Shown: piece by piece, positions 50,283 to 59,440 of the stretch
Position numbering within the stretch: position 1 is the first letter of the stretch
How the letters are laid out: each line of letters opens with the position of its first letter
NCBI GenBank assembly: GCA_900540475.1
Contig: UQGG01000013.1
Span: 1 to 64,000 of the forward strand
Reading direction: 5' to 3'
Length of the DNA: 64,000 bases
Origin: an uncultured Robinsoniella sp.
Lineage (GTDB): Bacteria; Bacillota; Clostridia; Lachnospirales; Lachnospiraceae
The notes under the pieces: model-generated
Told to the model about the DNA's origin: nothing
Seen by the model: only the letters and a program-made list of their open reading frames with translations
The model's database searches: none
Program-made: the position numbers and the translations under genes

Positions 50283-52538
50283 GTGAAAAGAAAAAAAGAA
50301 ATTACCGGGATTGTGCATCATAAAAGAATTTCCATACAATTGTTTTGTTCCTATATTATCATTTTGGCGGCGCCAACGCTTGCTATCATTGTGATTTATT
50401 TTATGGCGCAGGCGGCATTGCTGGATGTACAAAAGGAAAAGGCGAATCGCTTCCTGTCAGAGGCAGTTACCAGCTTTGACCGGCAGATGGAAGAAATTAA
50501 GAACGTGGGCATTTACATCAGTGAAGATACAGAATTATGCAGAATGGCGGATACGGCTTACAACAAGGATAAATCCAAAGAGTTCTATGAAATGTATCTG
50601 TTATCCAGGAGATTTCCGGATTATTCTACGACCAACCAGGCTATTAAGGCAGTTTACCTGCTATTTCCCGGTAAAAATTATCTGATTAAAATGCCAACGG
50701 TGGCGCCGGTGACAAAAAGCGGCTACAATACGGTAAATGGTTTTGGCAACATGGATTATGAAAAGGTAGTGGATACTTTTTGTACAAAATATATGTCCGG
50801 GACGATTGTCGACATACCCAAGGAGAATAAAAACGCGTTATTTATGGCGCAGTCTGTCCCCAACAGTACGTTCCAGGATGATAAGGGAGCAGTGGCAATT
50901 GCGCTGAATGACCGGACCATTGAACATCTTATGCAGGGTGCCAGAGTGGATGAAATGGATGATGCTTTTATTCTGGATGAAGAAGGGAATATAATCAGCT
51001 GCTTTATGGGAGGGGAAGGAAAGGAGGGGACCACATACCACACTTTTTCAGAATATTTATCAAAGCGGGAATTGAAACAGTCTGAAATGGTTACCACTTC
51101 TGTGAAATCAGCCTATACGGGATGGACATTTGCCACGATCACGCCGAAAAAGGTAATGATGCAAAAAATCGGATACATGAAGTATGTGATCATTATCTTC
51201 AGCATTACATCAATTTTGATAGGCTATGCTATTTGCTTTGTTTACTGGTTTAAGAGAAAGGATGCCGTGAAGAAGTACTGCGATTGCAGTGATACCATTG
51301 TGGGAGCAGATGGTAAGAAACCGCGTAATTTCTGGGAGGGGCTGTATCCATTTTTGGAGAGTGTGGAAAGCCTCCAGAGCAGAGTGATGTATCAGGAACC
51401 GATTCTGCGTGCTGCTGTGATCCAAAAATTGTTGTATGGCAGGTACGATTCCCGGGATGATCTGAGGGCTGACTTAGAGTGCAGTAAGCTGGAATTGGAT
51501 GCAGAACGGTATTTTGTGGCGGTACTGGAATTTGAAGATCCGCTGAAAGACAATATTTTTTCATCGGTGGAAGAATTCCAGGAATATGTGCAGGAACATT
51601 TTAGAGAAAATCTGGATCTGCCCCACATGCTGTATGAGGTTAACCAGCTGGTGTATGCCATGATCATTCCGGAGCTGGATTATTATGCGGAAGATGAATT
51701 GAAGCAGAAGATTGAAAGCCTGAACTATAAATTTTATTACGATAAAAGGCTCTACATTTTCGCCGGGATCAGCGGTGAGGTCACAGACCTGTTAAAGCTT
51801 GGAGAAAAGTATGATGAAGCACTGGATATCTGTAAATATGCCAGGTTCTATGGGATTCGTATCCCCCTTTGCAAAGGAGATCTGCCGTCTGAGATGGAGG
51901 TATCCATGTTCCCCATTGATATGGAAATTCACCTGGAAAATGCCATTAAAAAGGGAACAGAAGAAGAGTTGGAAAAAATAATGGCGGAAATCAATGACTG
52001 CTATTTGAAGAAAACAATGAGCCTCTCCATGACGGAGCATTTGCTGGAAATGGTTCGCTGTACGGCAATTAGAAGCCTGGAAAAAGTGCAGAAAGAAGAA
52101 GCCGTTGCAGATATTATGGAAGCGATACAAATGGCAGAGAATCAGGAAAAGCTTTTTCAGGCAATCGGAGAGGCGAAACAATATTATCTGCAGTACACCA
52201 AAGTGACCGAAGAAGGGAATGCTGTCCAGATGAAGGAGTATCTGGCAGACCGGATCAATTCCGAATATTCCAATCCCAACTTTGCATTGGTGCAGCTGGC
52301 AGATGAACTTCACATTTCGGAAAACCGGCTCTACAAAGACTTTAAAAGTTATTTTGGAATTACATTCAGTGAGTTTTTGGAGCAGGTTCGAATAAGGAAT
52401 GCATGCCGCCTGTTAAGAGAAGGGTGCCCGGTAAAGGAGGTTGCGGAACAGACCGGATACGGAAGTGATTACTCTTTTCGAAGAGCGTTTAAGCGGGTAA
52501 TGGGAATCACACCCAGCAATCTGAAAAAAACAGAATAA
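50283..52538 (+). CDS. Membrane-bound AraC family sensor-regulator
   Basis: A 751-residue one-component regulator: membrane helix at about 18-45, an extracellular cache-like sensor (about 46-295), a second helix near 300-322, a cytoplasmic linker, and a C-terminal AraC DNA-binding domain (about 655-750; VQLADELHISENRLYKDFKS and VKEVAEQTGYGSDYSFRRAF, ending GITPSNLKK). This architecture is common next to LplABC-type importers, where it senses the extracellular sugar and activates the importer. It starts with GTG at 50283 after GGAGGA. Confidence 0.87.
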   Translation: MKRKKEITGIVHHKRISIQLFCSYIIILAAPTLAIIVIYFMAQAALLDVQKEKANRFLSEAVTSFDRQMEEIKNVGIYISEDTELCRMADTAYNKDKSKEFYEMYLLSRRFPDYSTTNQAIKAVYLLFPGKNYLIKMPTVAPVTKSGYNTVNGFGNMDYEKVVDTFCTKYMSGTIVDIPKENKNALFMAQSVPNSTFQDDKGAVAIALNDRTIEHLMQGARVDEMDDAFILDEEGNIISCFMGGEGKEGTTYHTFSEYLSKRELKQSEMVTTSVKSAYTGWTFATITPKKVMMQKIGYMKYVIIIFSITSILIGYAICFVYWFKRKDAVKKYCDCSDTIVGADGKKPRNFWEGLYPFLESVESLQSRVMYQEPILRAAVIQKLLYGRYDSRDDLRADLECSKLELDAERYFVAVLEFEDPLKDNIFSSVEEFQEYVQEHFRENLDLPHMLYEVNQLVYAMIIPELDYYAEDELKQKIESLNYKFYYDKRLYIFAGISGEVTDLLKLGEKYDEALDICKYARFYGIRIPLCKGDLPSEMEVSMFPIDMEIHLENAIKKGTEEELEKIMAEINDCYLKKTMSLSMTEHLLEMVRCTAIRSLEKVQKEEAVADIMEAIQMAENQEKLFQAIGEAKQYYLQYTKVTEEGNAVQMKEYLADRINSEYSNPNFALVQLADELHISENRLYKDFKSYFGITFSEFLEQVRIRNACRLLREGCPVKEVAEQTGYGSDYSFRRAFKRVMGITPSNLKKTE

Positions 52539-52850
52539 AGATGAAAGAAGTACGAAGATGGTACTTTTTCATGATAAGTGCAGTGAAAATCCTCTAAAAT
52601 CAAGGCTTGGAAAAAATTGTATGTCCAAAAAAAGATTTGTACGTTGCTATTCCAATGATAAAAATGTATAAAAAAAGGTGTAAAAACCTAGTGCATACTG
52701 TGAAAAAACACAAGAGTCAGTACGGGGTAGACCTGGTAACCAAAAAATTACTTTGTCTATAAAGTACAGAATGATTTGTGAAAAATCTTCTCAAAAGTAT
52801 ATTTGCACATTGGGCTTGCTAAACAAGAAAAAGAAAAGGAGGAAGAATCT
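52539..52850 (+). promoter_or_regulatory. Intergenic region before the LplABC-type importer
   Basis: A weak hairpin (AAAGAAGTAC/GTACTTTTTC, 52547-52570) probably ends the regulator transcript. The remaining 280 bases hold no gene and should contain the AraC-activated promoter, but no strong -35/-10 pair is seen, as expected for an activated promoter. Confidence 0.4.
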
Positions 52851-54554
52851 ATGAGAAAAAGATTCGTAAAGATCACTGCACTTTTATTGTCTCTTACGAT
52901 GGCGGTCAGTCTGTCGGCATGTGGGGGAAGTACCGATTCGGTAGACAGTAAAGACGCAAAAACTGAGTCGAACGCCGTATCTGATGAAAGTAATTTAAAT
53001 GAGGTGGGGACATATCCTATTGTAAAAGAACCCATTGAAATGTCTGTTTTTACCATGACCATGCCAAATGTTGAAGATCTGGCGACGAATGATTTTACGA
53101 AGTACATGGAAGAGAAGACTGGAATTAAACTGACGTTCCAGACCGGCACCAGAGATGACTGGAGGGATAAGCTGAATATGGCACTCCAATCCGGCGACTA
53201 TCCGGATGTGATTCTGGGGGTAGATCCTAATTTAGCAAAATATGGAGTAAAAGAGGGTGTTATTATCCAATTGGATGATCTGATTGAGAAAAATATGCCC
53301 AATTATATGAAGATGATGAGCCAGTATATGGATCTTACCCGTCAGACAGATGGGCATATTTATTCCATAGCGGAAATTAATGATTGTTATCACTGCATGT
53401 ATGGCAGAAAAATGTGGGTAAATAAGAAGTACCTGGATGCGATGGGAGTGGATATTCCTACCACAACGGAAGAATTTATGGAAGTATGCAAGAAATTCAA
53501 AGAGTATAAACCGGATGGAATTGCAATTGCAGGTGCAAATGCAAAAAATGGCTGGTATGCGAACTTTGAAGAGTGGATGATGGGATCATTCATTTTAGAC
53601 CCGGGAAAACAACAGGCTGTACGGGATAAGACTGCAGTAACGCCGGAGGGAAAAGTAGTCTGCGTTGCTACAGACGATAAGTACAAAGAAGGCCTTAAAT
53701 ATATGAGCGAGCTTTACAAACAGGGCTATATCTATGACGGAGATTTCACCCAGACCCAGGAACAGGTGAGAACGCTGATGAACCAGGAAGATGAACCGGT
53801 ATTATTTGTACCTGCCGGAACGCTGTCAGATGTCATTGACCCTGCGGAAAATAATGAGTTTTACAGGGATTATGTAGCTATGTCTCCGGTAAAGGGACCG
53901 GATGGAACACAGATTACTCCATTTTTCAAATACTCCGGAGTAGATGAATTTGGTTTATGTATTACGGATAAATGTAAAGATCCCGCAGCGGCACTTCGCT
54001 GGGTGGATACCTTCTTCACGGAAACAGGGGATCTGTGTTCTCAGTACGGCGCAGAGGAAGGCAAGGACTGGGTACTGAATCCGGAAGGGGAAGTAGGATT
54101 AAACGGAAAACCTGCTTTATATAAAGTGCTCAATGCCTACTCTCCGGATACCCAGAACCATGACTGGCAGGATATCGGGATTCGTGTAGCACCGGCTGAT
54201 TACCGTCTGGGCCAGGCGGTAGACCCCAATGTTGATATCGGATCTGCAGAGGGATTAGAAAAAATGCTTTATGAAGCAAGCAAGAACCTTCAGGAACCAT
54301 ATGCACAAAAAGAAGGGGAACTGGATATTATGCCGCAGTTAAAGCTGACGGATCAGGAAGCAACGGATATCCAGACCGTAGGCGTGGAAGTAGAAAAATA
54401 TATTGCAGAGAACCAGGTAGCATTTATCACAGGTCAAAAAGATCTGGATAAAGACTGGGAGTCCTTTAAGCAGGGGCTTGATAACGCCGGACTGCAGACC
54501 TTATTAGGTGTATACCAGACCGCATATGAAAGACAGATGGGAAAAGACAAGTAA
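52851..54554 (+). CDS. Extracellular solute-binding lipoprotein (LplA type)
   Basis: A 567-residue binding lipoprotein: lipobox LSAC with lipidated Cys24, then a large binding domain characteristic of the LplA group (PIEMSVFTMTMPNVEDLATN, EKTGIKLTFQTGTRDDWRDK, YSIAEINDCYHCMYGRKMWV). It binds a complex oligosaccharide or glycoconjugate for the two permeases. AAAGGAGG lies upstream of ATG 52851. A long stem-loop separates it from the first permease. Confidence 0.9.
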   Translation: MRKRFVKITALLLSLTMAVSLSACGGSTDSVDSKDAKTESNAVSDESNLNEVGTYPIVKEPIEMSVFTMTMPNVEDLATNDFTKYMEEKTGIKLTFQTGTRDDWRDKLNMALQSGDYPDVILGVDPNLAKYGVKEGVIIQLDDLIEKNMPNYMKMMSQYMDLTRQTDGHIYSIAEINDCYHCMYGRKMWVNKKYLDAMGVDIPTTTEEFMEVCKKFKEYKPDGIAIAGANAKNGWYANFEEWMMGSFILDPGKQQAVRDKTAVTPEGKVVCVATDDKYKEGLKYMSELYKQGYIYDGDFTQTQEQVRTLMNQEDEPVLFVPAGTLSDVIDPAENNEFYRDYVAMSPVKGPDGTQITPFFKYSGVDEFGLCITDKCKDPAAALRWVDTFFTETGDLCSQYGAEEGKDWVLNPEGEVGLNGKPALYKVLNAYSPDTQNHDWQDIGIRVAPADYRLGQAVDPNVDIGSAEGLEKMLYEASKNLQEPYAQKEGELDIMPQLKLTDQEATDIQTVGVEVEKYIAENQVAFITGQKDLDKDWESFKQGLDNAGLQTLLGVYQTAYERQMGKDK

Positions 54555-54567
54555 GCGGTAATATAGG

Positions 54568-54610
54568 AAAGAGGCCGTTGCATAAGACAGGTTATGGTAA
54601 CGGCTTCTTT
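54568..54610 (+). other. Intercistronic stem-loop
   Basis: AAAGAGGCCGTTGCATAA pairs with TTATGGTAACGGCTTCTTT with two interruptions. It occupies the same place as the hairpin in the first importer operon, between binding protein and permease. Confidence 0.65.
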
Positions 54611-54630
54611 TGAAAGAAGGAGGGATTTGC

Positions 54631-55569
54631 TTGAAAGCAGCAACAAAAACAGCAAAGGTCCGTGTGGATAAAAAAAATAAAATTAAGACTTCTAACTGGC
54701 AGTTCTGGCTGATTATCGCAGTGCCTGCAATTTATGCATTTGTATTTGCATATATTCCTATGGGCGGAATAATGATGGCATTTAAGGATTACAGTATCCG
54801 GAAAGGAATATTTTGCAGTGACTGGGTAGGGCTTAAATATTTTCAGCAGTTTCTAATGTCACCTTCCAGCTCAAAGGTGATCATTAATACACTTGTGCTG
54901 GGGGTGTATACGCTATTAATTAATTTTCCGCTGCCAATTATTCTGGCAATCGGATTAAACGAAATGCGGAGTGTGCGTTATAAAAAGACAATTCAAATGG
55001 TTACTTATGCGCCATACTTTATTTCTACCGTTGTAATGGTAGGAATGATGATGCAGATGATGGATCTGCGAACGGGAGTAGTCAATATTCTTCTTGGAAA
55101 AATTGGGATTGATCCTATTAACTTCTTTGGAGATGTGAAGCTGTTCAGGGGCCTGTATGTGTGGAGCGGGCTGTGGCAGACAGCGGGTTATTCAGCAATT
55201 ATTTACATTGCGGCTCTGGCAGGCGTAAGCCCTGAGCTAAAGGAAGCGGCAAGGATGGATGGTGCATCCAGGCTTCAGAGAATCTGGCATGTGGATCTTC
55301 CGGCGATTCTGCCCACGATTATTACCATGCTGATCTTTAACTGCGGAAGTGTCATGAATATTGGATTCGATAAAGTATTTTTGATGCAGAATTCTCTAAA
55401 CAGCGGGGTGTCGGAGGTTATCTCCACCTTCGTATACAAGGTGGGTATCGTGAACTCCGACTTTGGTTTCTCGACGGCGGCAGGCCTGTTCCAGTCTATT
55501 GTCAGCTTTGTATTGCTGGTGATTGTAAATAAGGTCTGTAAAAAAGTTACCGAGACAAGTCTGTGGTAA
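54631..55569 (+). CDS. ABC transporter permease (LplB type)
   Basis: About 312 residues with six membrane helices and the EAA loop KEAARMDGASRLQRIWHVDL near residue 208. The opening region YIPMGGIMMAFKDY is typical of the LplB group. The start is taken as TTG 54631, since AGGAGGG ends 6 bases before it; the TTG at 54610 lacks such a site. It is followed by the second permease after 12 bases. Confidence 0.88.
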   Translation: MKAATKTAKVRVDKKNKIKTSNWQFWLIIAVPAIYAFVFAYIPMGGIMMAFKDYSIRKGIFCSDWVGLKYFQQFLMSPSSSKVIINTLVLGVYTLLINFPLPIILAIGLNEMRSVRYKKTIQMVTYAPYFISTVVMVGMMMQMMDLRTGVVNILLGKIGIDPINFFGDVKLFRGLYVWSGLWQTAGYSAIIYIAALAGVSPELKEAARMDGASRLQRIWHVDLPAILPTIITMLIFNCGSVMNIGFDKVFLMQNSLNSGVSEVISTFVYKVGIVNSDFGFSTAAGLFQSIVSFVLLVIVNKVCKKVTETSLW

Positions 55570-55581
55570 GGAGGAGAAGAC

Positions 55582-56490
55582 ATGAATAAGAAAGAATGGT
55601 CAAAGTTTGTAAACTCCTCGTTTGGAGACAAAGTATTTATTATTATGGTGTATGTGATACTGACGGCTGTATTTTTAATCGTTGTGCTGCCGCTGATCTA
55701 TATTGTAAGTGCATCTTTTTCCGATCCCCAGGCAGTTGTCAGCGGAAAAGTATTTCTCTTACCGGTAAATCCAACCCTGCGGGGATATGCGGCAGTATTT
55801 AAAAATACAAAGATCATGAATGGATTCTTTAATTCCATTTTATATACGGCAGTAGGTGTTGTGATCAATCTTGTGATGACCATGCTCTGTGCGTATCCAT
55901 TATCCAGAAGAGAATTTGCGGCAAGAAATAAACTGGCGATGCTGTTTGTATTTACCATGTATTTCAGCGGCGGGCTGGTACCAACTTATATGGTGGTTCA
56001 GAAACTGGGCTTAATTGACAGCCGGCTGGCAATGATTATCCCAAGTGCCATGTCTACATACAATATGATTATCTGCCGTACTTATATGGTAAATTCTATC
56101 CCCGATGAAATGTATGAGGCGGCAAGTATTGACGGATGTACGCCTTTTAAATACCTGTTAAGAATAGTAACCCCACTGTGTAAACCCATTCTGGCTGTAT
56201 TGACCCTGTATTATGGAGTGGCAAAATGGAACTCCTATTTTGATGCGATGCTGTACTTAAAGGATCAGAAGCTACAGCCCCTGACCATTATCATGAGGGA
56301 AATTCTGATACAGAATCAGATAGACTACACGATGATTAGTGATGTATCGTCTGTTGCGGCACAAAGGGGATTGACAGACCTGCTAAAATATTCCACAATA
56401 GTGGTAGCTTCACTTCCAGTACTTTTAATTTATCCGTTTGTGCAGAAGCATTTTGTAAAGGGTGTCATGATCGGGGCGGTGAAGGGATAA
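55582..56490 (+). CDS. Carbohydrate ABC transporter permease (LplC/YtcP type)
   Basis: A 302-residue six-helix permease. The EAA loop is YEAASIDGCTPFKYLLRIVT near residue 190, and FVQKHFVKGVMIGAVKG at the C-terminus is typical of the LplC group. AAGGAGGAG precedes ATG 55582. As in the first locus no ATPase is encoded nearby. Confidence 0.92.
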   Translation: MNKKEWSKFVNSSFGDKVFIIMVYVILTAVFLIVVLPLIYIVSASFSDPQAVVSGKVFLLPVNPTLRGYAAVFKNTKIMNGFFNSILYTAVGVVINLVMTMLCAYPLSRREFAARNKLAMLFVFTMYFSGGLVPTYMVVQKLGLIDSRLAMIIPSAMSTYNMIICRTYMVNSIPDEMYEAASIDGCTPFKYLLRIVTPLCKPILAVLTLYYGVAKWNSYFDAMLYLKDQKLQPLTIIMREILIQNQIDYTMISDVSSVAAQRGLTDLLKYSTIVVASLPVLLIYPFVQKHFVKGVMIGAVKG

Positions 56491-56520
56491 GTGCTAAAAC
56501 TGTCCGGTTGGAGCACTAAA

Positions 56521-56567
56521 AGTGTTTGAAATTCATTCCCGCCATCTGCATGCTGGCAGGAATGCTT
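56521..56567. repeat. Left-half fragment of the palindromic element
   Basis: AGTGTTTGAAATTCATTCCC and a compact hairpin CATTCCCGCCA/TGGCAGGAATG match the left end of the family. It lies between the importer and the transglutaminase gene, just before the latter's ribosome site. Confidence 0.6.
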
Positions 56568-56586
56568 TGGAAAGGAACGGTATCAC

Positions 56587-59241
56587 ATGTTTTCAGAAGA
56601 ATATGAACATAAGATTATAGAGGCTTACAGGAAAAAACTTTCCCTTCTGGGAGAAAAAAGAGAAGAAATAGAAAATAAGGCTGCCGCGTACCAGGGCAGC
56701 CTGGGGTTTGCACTGAAATACCTCTATGCCATAATGCCTCTCAGTGATGCGGCGAATTATGAGTTTGAGGTTTTTCTCGATTATGCAGAAAATGGAATTG
56801 CGCTGTGGGAGCAGGAACAATATTGCCGGGATATGCCCGGGGAAATTTTCTTAAACTATGTGCTTTACCACCGGATCAGCAGCGAAGAGATTGTACCCTG
56901 CAGGAAATTTTTCCGTGATGCGGCAAAGGACTGCATCACCGGAAAAGACAGGATAGCAGATGTCATCTCACTAAATTACTGGTGTGCCAGGGAAGCGGCT
57001 TACCAGACCACGGATGACCGGACGGCACCGCCTCTAACGGTGTTCCGCAGCGGAGCCGGAAGGTGCGGGGAAGAGTCGGTATTTGCGGTATCGGTATTTC
57101 GAAGCCTTGGGATACCGGCAAGGCAGGTATTTGTGCCCAGATGGTCCCATTGCGATGACAATCATGCCTGGGTAGAGGTATGGTGTGACGGTAAGTGGTA
57201 CTTCCTGGGTGCCTGTGAACCGGAAGAAATTCTGAATAAGGGCTGGTTCACCGGTGCTTCTTCCAGGGCAATGCTGGTAGAAGCGAGATGGTTTGATGTG
57301 GAAGCGCCACAGCACGAAGAGGTCCTTCTAAATGGCAGCGCAGTATCGGTAAATCTGACCCGCCAGTATGCAAGAACCCGGAAAATCAAAGTGAAGGTTC
57401 TGAACCGGGATAATCAGCCCTGTGCAGGAGTCAAAGTAGATTTTCAAATATTAAATTACGCACAGCTGGATACGGCAGCATCTGTACGGACGGATCAAAA
57501 TGGAGAAGCAGAGCTGTTGACCGGTCTGGGAAGCCTGTATCTGTTTGCTGCAAAAGATGGCAGATGGGCAGAAAGATGCGTCGATACACGGGAAGAGGAG
57601 AAAACGGTTCTGCAGCTGTCAGAAGAAGCCTGGAAACCAGATGTCTGGGAGGACCTGGAATTTTATCCTCCGGCAGCAGCCCCGGTAAATCCGGTTCCGT
57701 TAAGCGAAGAACAGAAGGAACTGGGTCGAAAGAAAAGTAAAGCTGCGGCGGAAGCACTGCGCAGAAAGATGGATGGGTTTGAGCGGGGAATTGATTTCGT
57801 GGGGATTGCGGGGATTGCGCCGCAAGGGAAGTCAGATGATGCTGGAAGTACACGGAAAGCGAAAGCAGATGAAACATGGATTGTACCGGGAAAAACTGTT
57901 GAAACAGGGATTATACTGGGAAAAGAAGAGGATACGGACAGAATTCTGCCGATTTTGAAAGCAGCCAGAGGGAACCAGGCAGAGGTGATTCGATTCCTGA
58001 ATTGGAATTTCGGGCAGGAGGAGAATCTCTGGGAAGATAAACTTTTGTTATTGGAAAGCCTGCGGGAAAAGGATTATCAGGATCTGAAAGCAGATGTTCT
58101 GGCTGAGCACTGTAGGGAAGGGAAACCCTATGCAGATAAGTTTCCAAAGGAAATATATGTGCCGTATCTGCTATGTCCCAGAATATCCAGAGAGCCGCTG
58201 AGCTGCTGGCGGACCTGGCTATGTGCATATTTCAGTTCAGAACAAAAGCAGGATTTTAAAAACGACCCACTTCTGCTATGGAACTACATAGATGATTATG
58301 TAAAAGAAAAACCGGAGGCTGAGCAGGAGAATCTGATTACCTTTCCGTGTGCCTGCTTAAAAGTAAAGTCCGGCAGTTTTCTATCCAAAAAAATTCTGTT
58401 TGTGGCGGTCTGCCGTTCCATTGGGATACCGGCAAGGCTGACGGAAGCAGAAGGGGCAATGGAATACTATGACGGAAATTATTTTGCTGCTGTATTGGAA
58501 AAAACAAAATCGGATGCCGCCGTTACGGTAATAGGGGACGGTTCGGAAACGGAATGGATTTATTCCGGCAACTGGAGTCTGGGCAAACTGGAAAACGAGG
58601 GATGGAATTCTCTGGTTCTGGAGGGCAGCCGCTGTGGCGAAGCGGGGCTTAATCTGCCTGTTTCAGCAGGAGAGTACAGGCTGATCACGGTTAACCGGCT
58701 CCCAAATGGCACCCAGTTTGCCAGAAAATATTATTTCTCTTTGGCGAAAGGACAGGAGAAGAGTATTGTCCTGTCCAAAAAAGAAGCAAAAATTTCAGAC
58801 ATGTTAGAAGAAATAACAGTTGAAAATTTTAAGCTTTTGGATGAAAATAAGAAGGAGATCCCGGTATCTTCTCTGAATGCATCCCATATGCTTTTCCTTT
58901 TTTGGCTGGAAGAAAACAAAGAGCCTTCCGACCATATTTTAAATGAGTTGTATGACAACAGGGAAGCATTTTTAAAATCCGGGGCAAAGTTGTGCTTTAT
59001 CTTTCGGCAAAAACCCGACAGGTCCGATGAGGCCCTTGATAAAGTACTGGATGCGTTTCCTGATATACAGATATTGTATGATGATTTCCAGGAAAATGTA
59101 CAGACTCTTGCCAGAAGCGTGTATGTGGATCCGGATCAGCTGCCCCTTGTGCTGGCTTTTAAAGAAGATCTCTGCACCGTATATGCAGTCAGCGGATACA
59201 ACGTGGGAACTGGTCAGATGCTGCTGAGAATATGTAAGTAA
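56587..59241 (+). CDS. Cytosolic two-lobed transglutaminase-like protein
   Basis: 884 residues, no signal peptide or membrane helix. The first transglutaminase-like domain has nucleophile Cys160 (GRCGEESVF) and His193 (DDNHAWVEVW); the third position falls in FLGACEPEE. A carboxypeptidase-regulatory-like beta domain follows (about 258-335). A second transglutaminase-like lobe (about 575-690) repeats the RSIGIPAR helix, but has Phe598 and Tyr632 where the first has Cys and His. A thioredoxin-fold-like C-terminal domain (about 745-884) lacks CxxC. The family includes proteases and peptide:N-glycanases; the reaction here is unknown, but the location between a sugar importer and a fucosidase suggests an amide bond in a glycoconjugate. 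AAAGGAACGG precedes the ATG. Confidence 0.8.
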   Translation: MFSEEYEHKIIEAYRKKLSLLGEKREEIENKAAAYQGSLGFALKYLYAIMPLSDAANYEFEVFLDYAENGIALWEQEQYCRDMPGEIFLNYVLYHRISSEEIVPCRKFFRDAAKDCITGKDRIADVISLNYWCAREAAYQTTDDRTAPPLTVFRSGAGRCGEESVFAVSVFRSLGIPARQVFVPRWSHCDDNHAWVEVWCDGKWYFLGACEPEEILNKGWFTGASSRAMLVEARWFDVEAPQHEEVLLNGSAVSVNLTRQYARTRKIKVKVLNRDNQPCAGVKVDFQILNYAQLDTAASVRTDQNGEAELLTGLGSLYLFAAKDGRWAERCVDTREEEKTVLQLSEEAWKPDVWEDLEFYPPAAAPVNPVPLSEEQKELGRKKSKAAAEALRRKMDGFERGIDFVGIAGIAPQGKSDDAGSTRKAKADETWIVPGKTVETGIILGKEEDTDRILPILKAARGNQAEVIRFLNWNFGQEENLWEDKLLLLESLREKDYQDLKADVLAEHCREGKPYADKFPKEIYVPYLLCPRISREPLSCWRTWLCAYFSSEQKQDFKNDPLLLWNYIDDYVKEKPEAEQENLITFPCACLKVKSGSFLSKKILFVAVCRSIGIPARLTEAEGAMEYYDGNYFAAVLEKTKSDAAVTVIGDGSETEWIYSGNWSLGKLENEGWNSLVLEGSRCGEAGLNLPVSAGEYRLITVNRLPNGTQFARKYYFSLAKGQEKSIVLSKKEAKISDMLEEITVENFKLLDENKKEIPVSSLNASHMLFLFWLEENKEPSDHILNELYDNREAFLKSGAKLCFIFRQKPDRSDEALDKVLDAFPDIQILYDDFQENVQTLARSVYVDPDQLPLVLAFKEDLCTVYAVSGYNVGTGQMLLRICK

Positions 59242-59440
59242 TCTGGTACCTCACCGTGTAAATACGTCACTATAGAGACGCACATCTGACGCAGATATCA
59301 GGCACTCTATAACGACGTATTTATGCCGGGAGGCACCGCTGCGCCGTTGATTTACAGACGTGCTCCTGACACCGATGTCAGGCATTCTATGGACGTATTC
59401 ATACCAGGAGGTACTGTATAATAAAAGAGGAGGATATGCA
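59242..59440 (+). promoter_or_regulatory. Structured leader of the fucosidase gene with direct repeats
   Basis: ATACGTCACTATAGAG (59262-59277) pairs with CTCTATAACGACGTAT (59305-59320) at 14 of 16 positions. A diverged segment, GAT(A/G)TCAGGCA(C/T)TCTAT with the following ACGTATT, recurs at 59294 and 59374 (period 80), the second running into GGAGGTACT. Function unknown; it may be a processing site or transcript attenuator. Confidence 0.5.
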
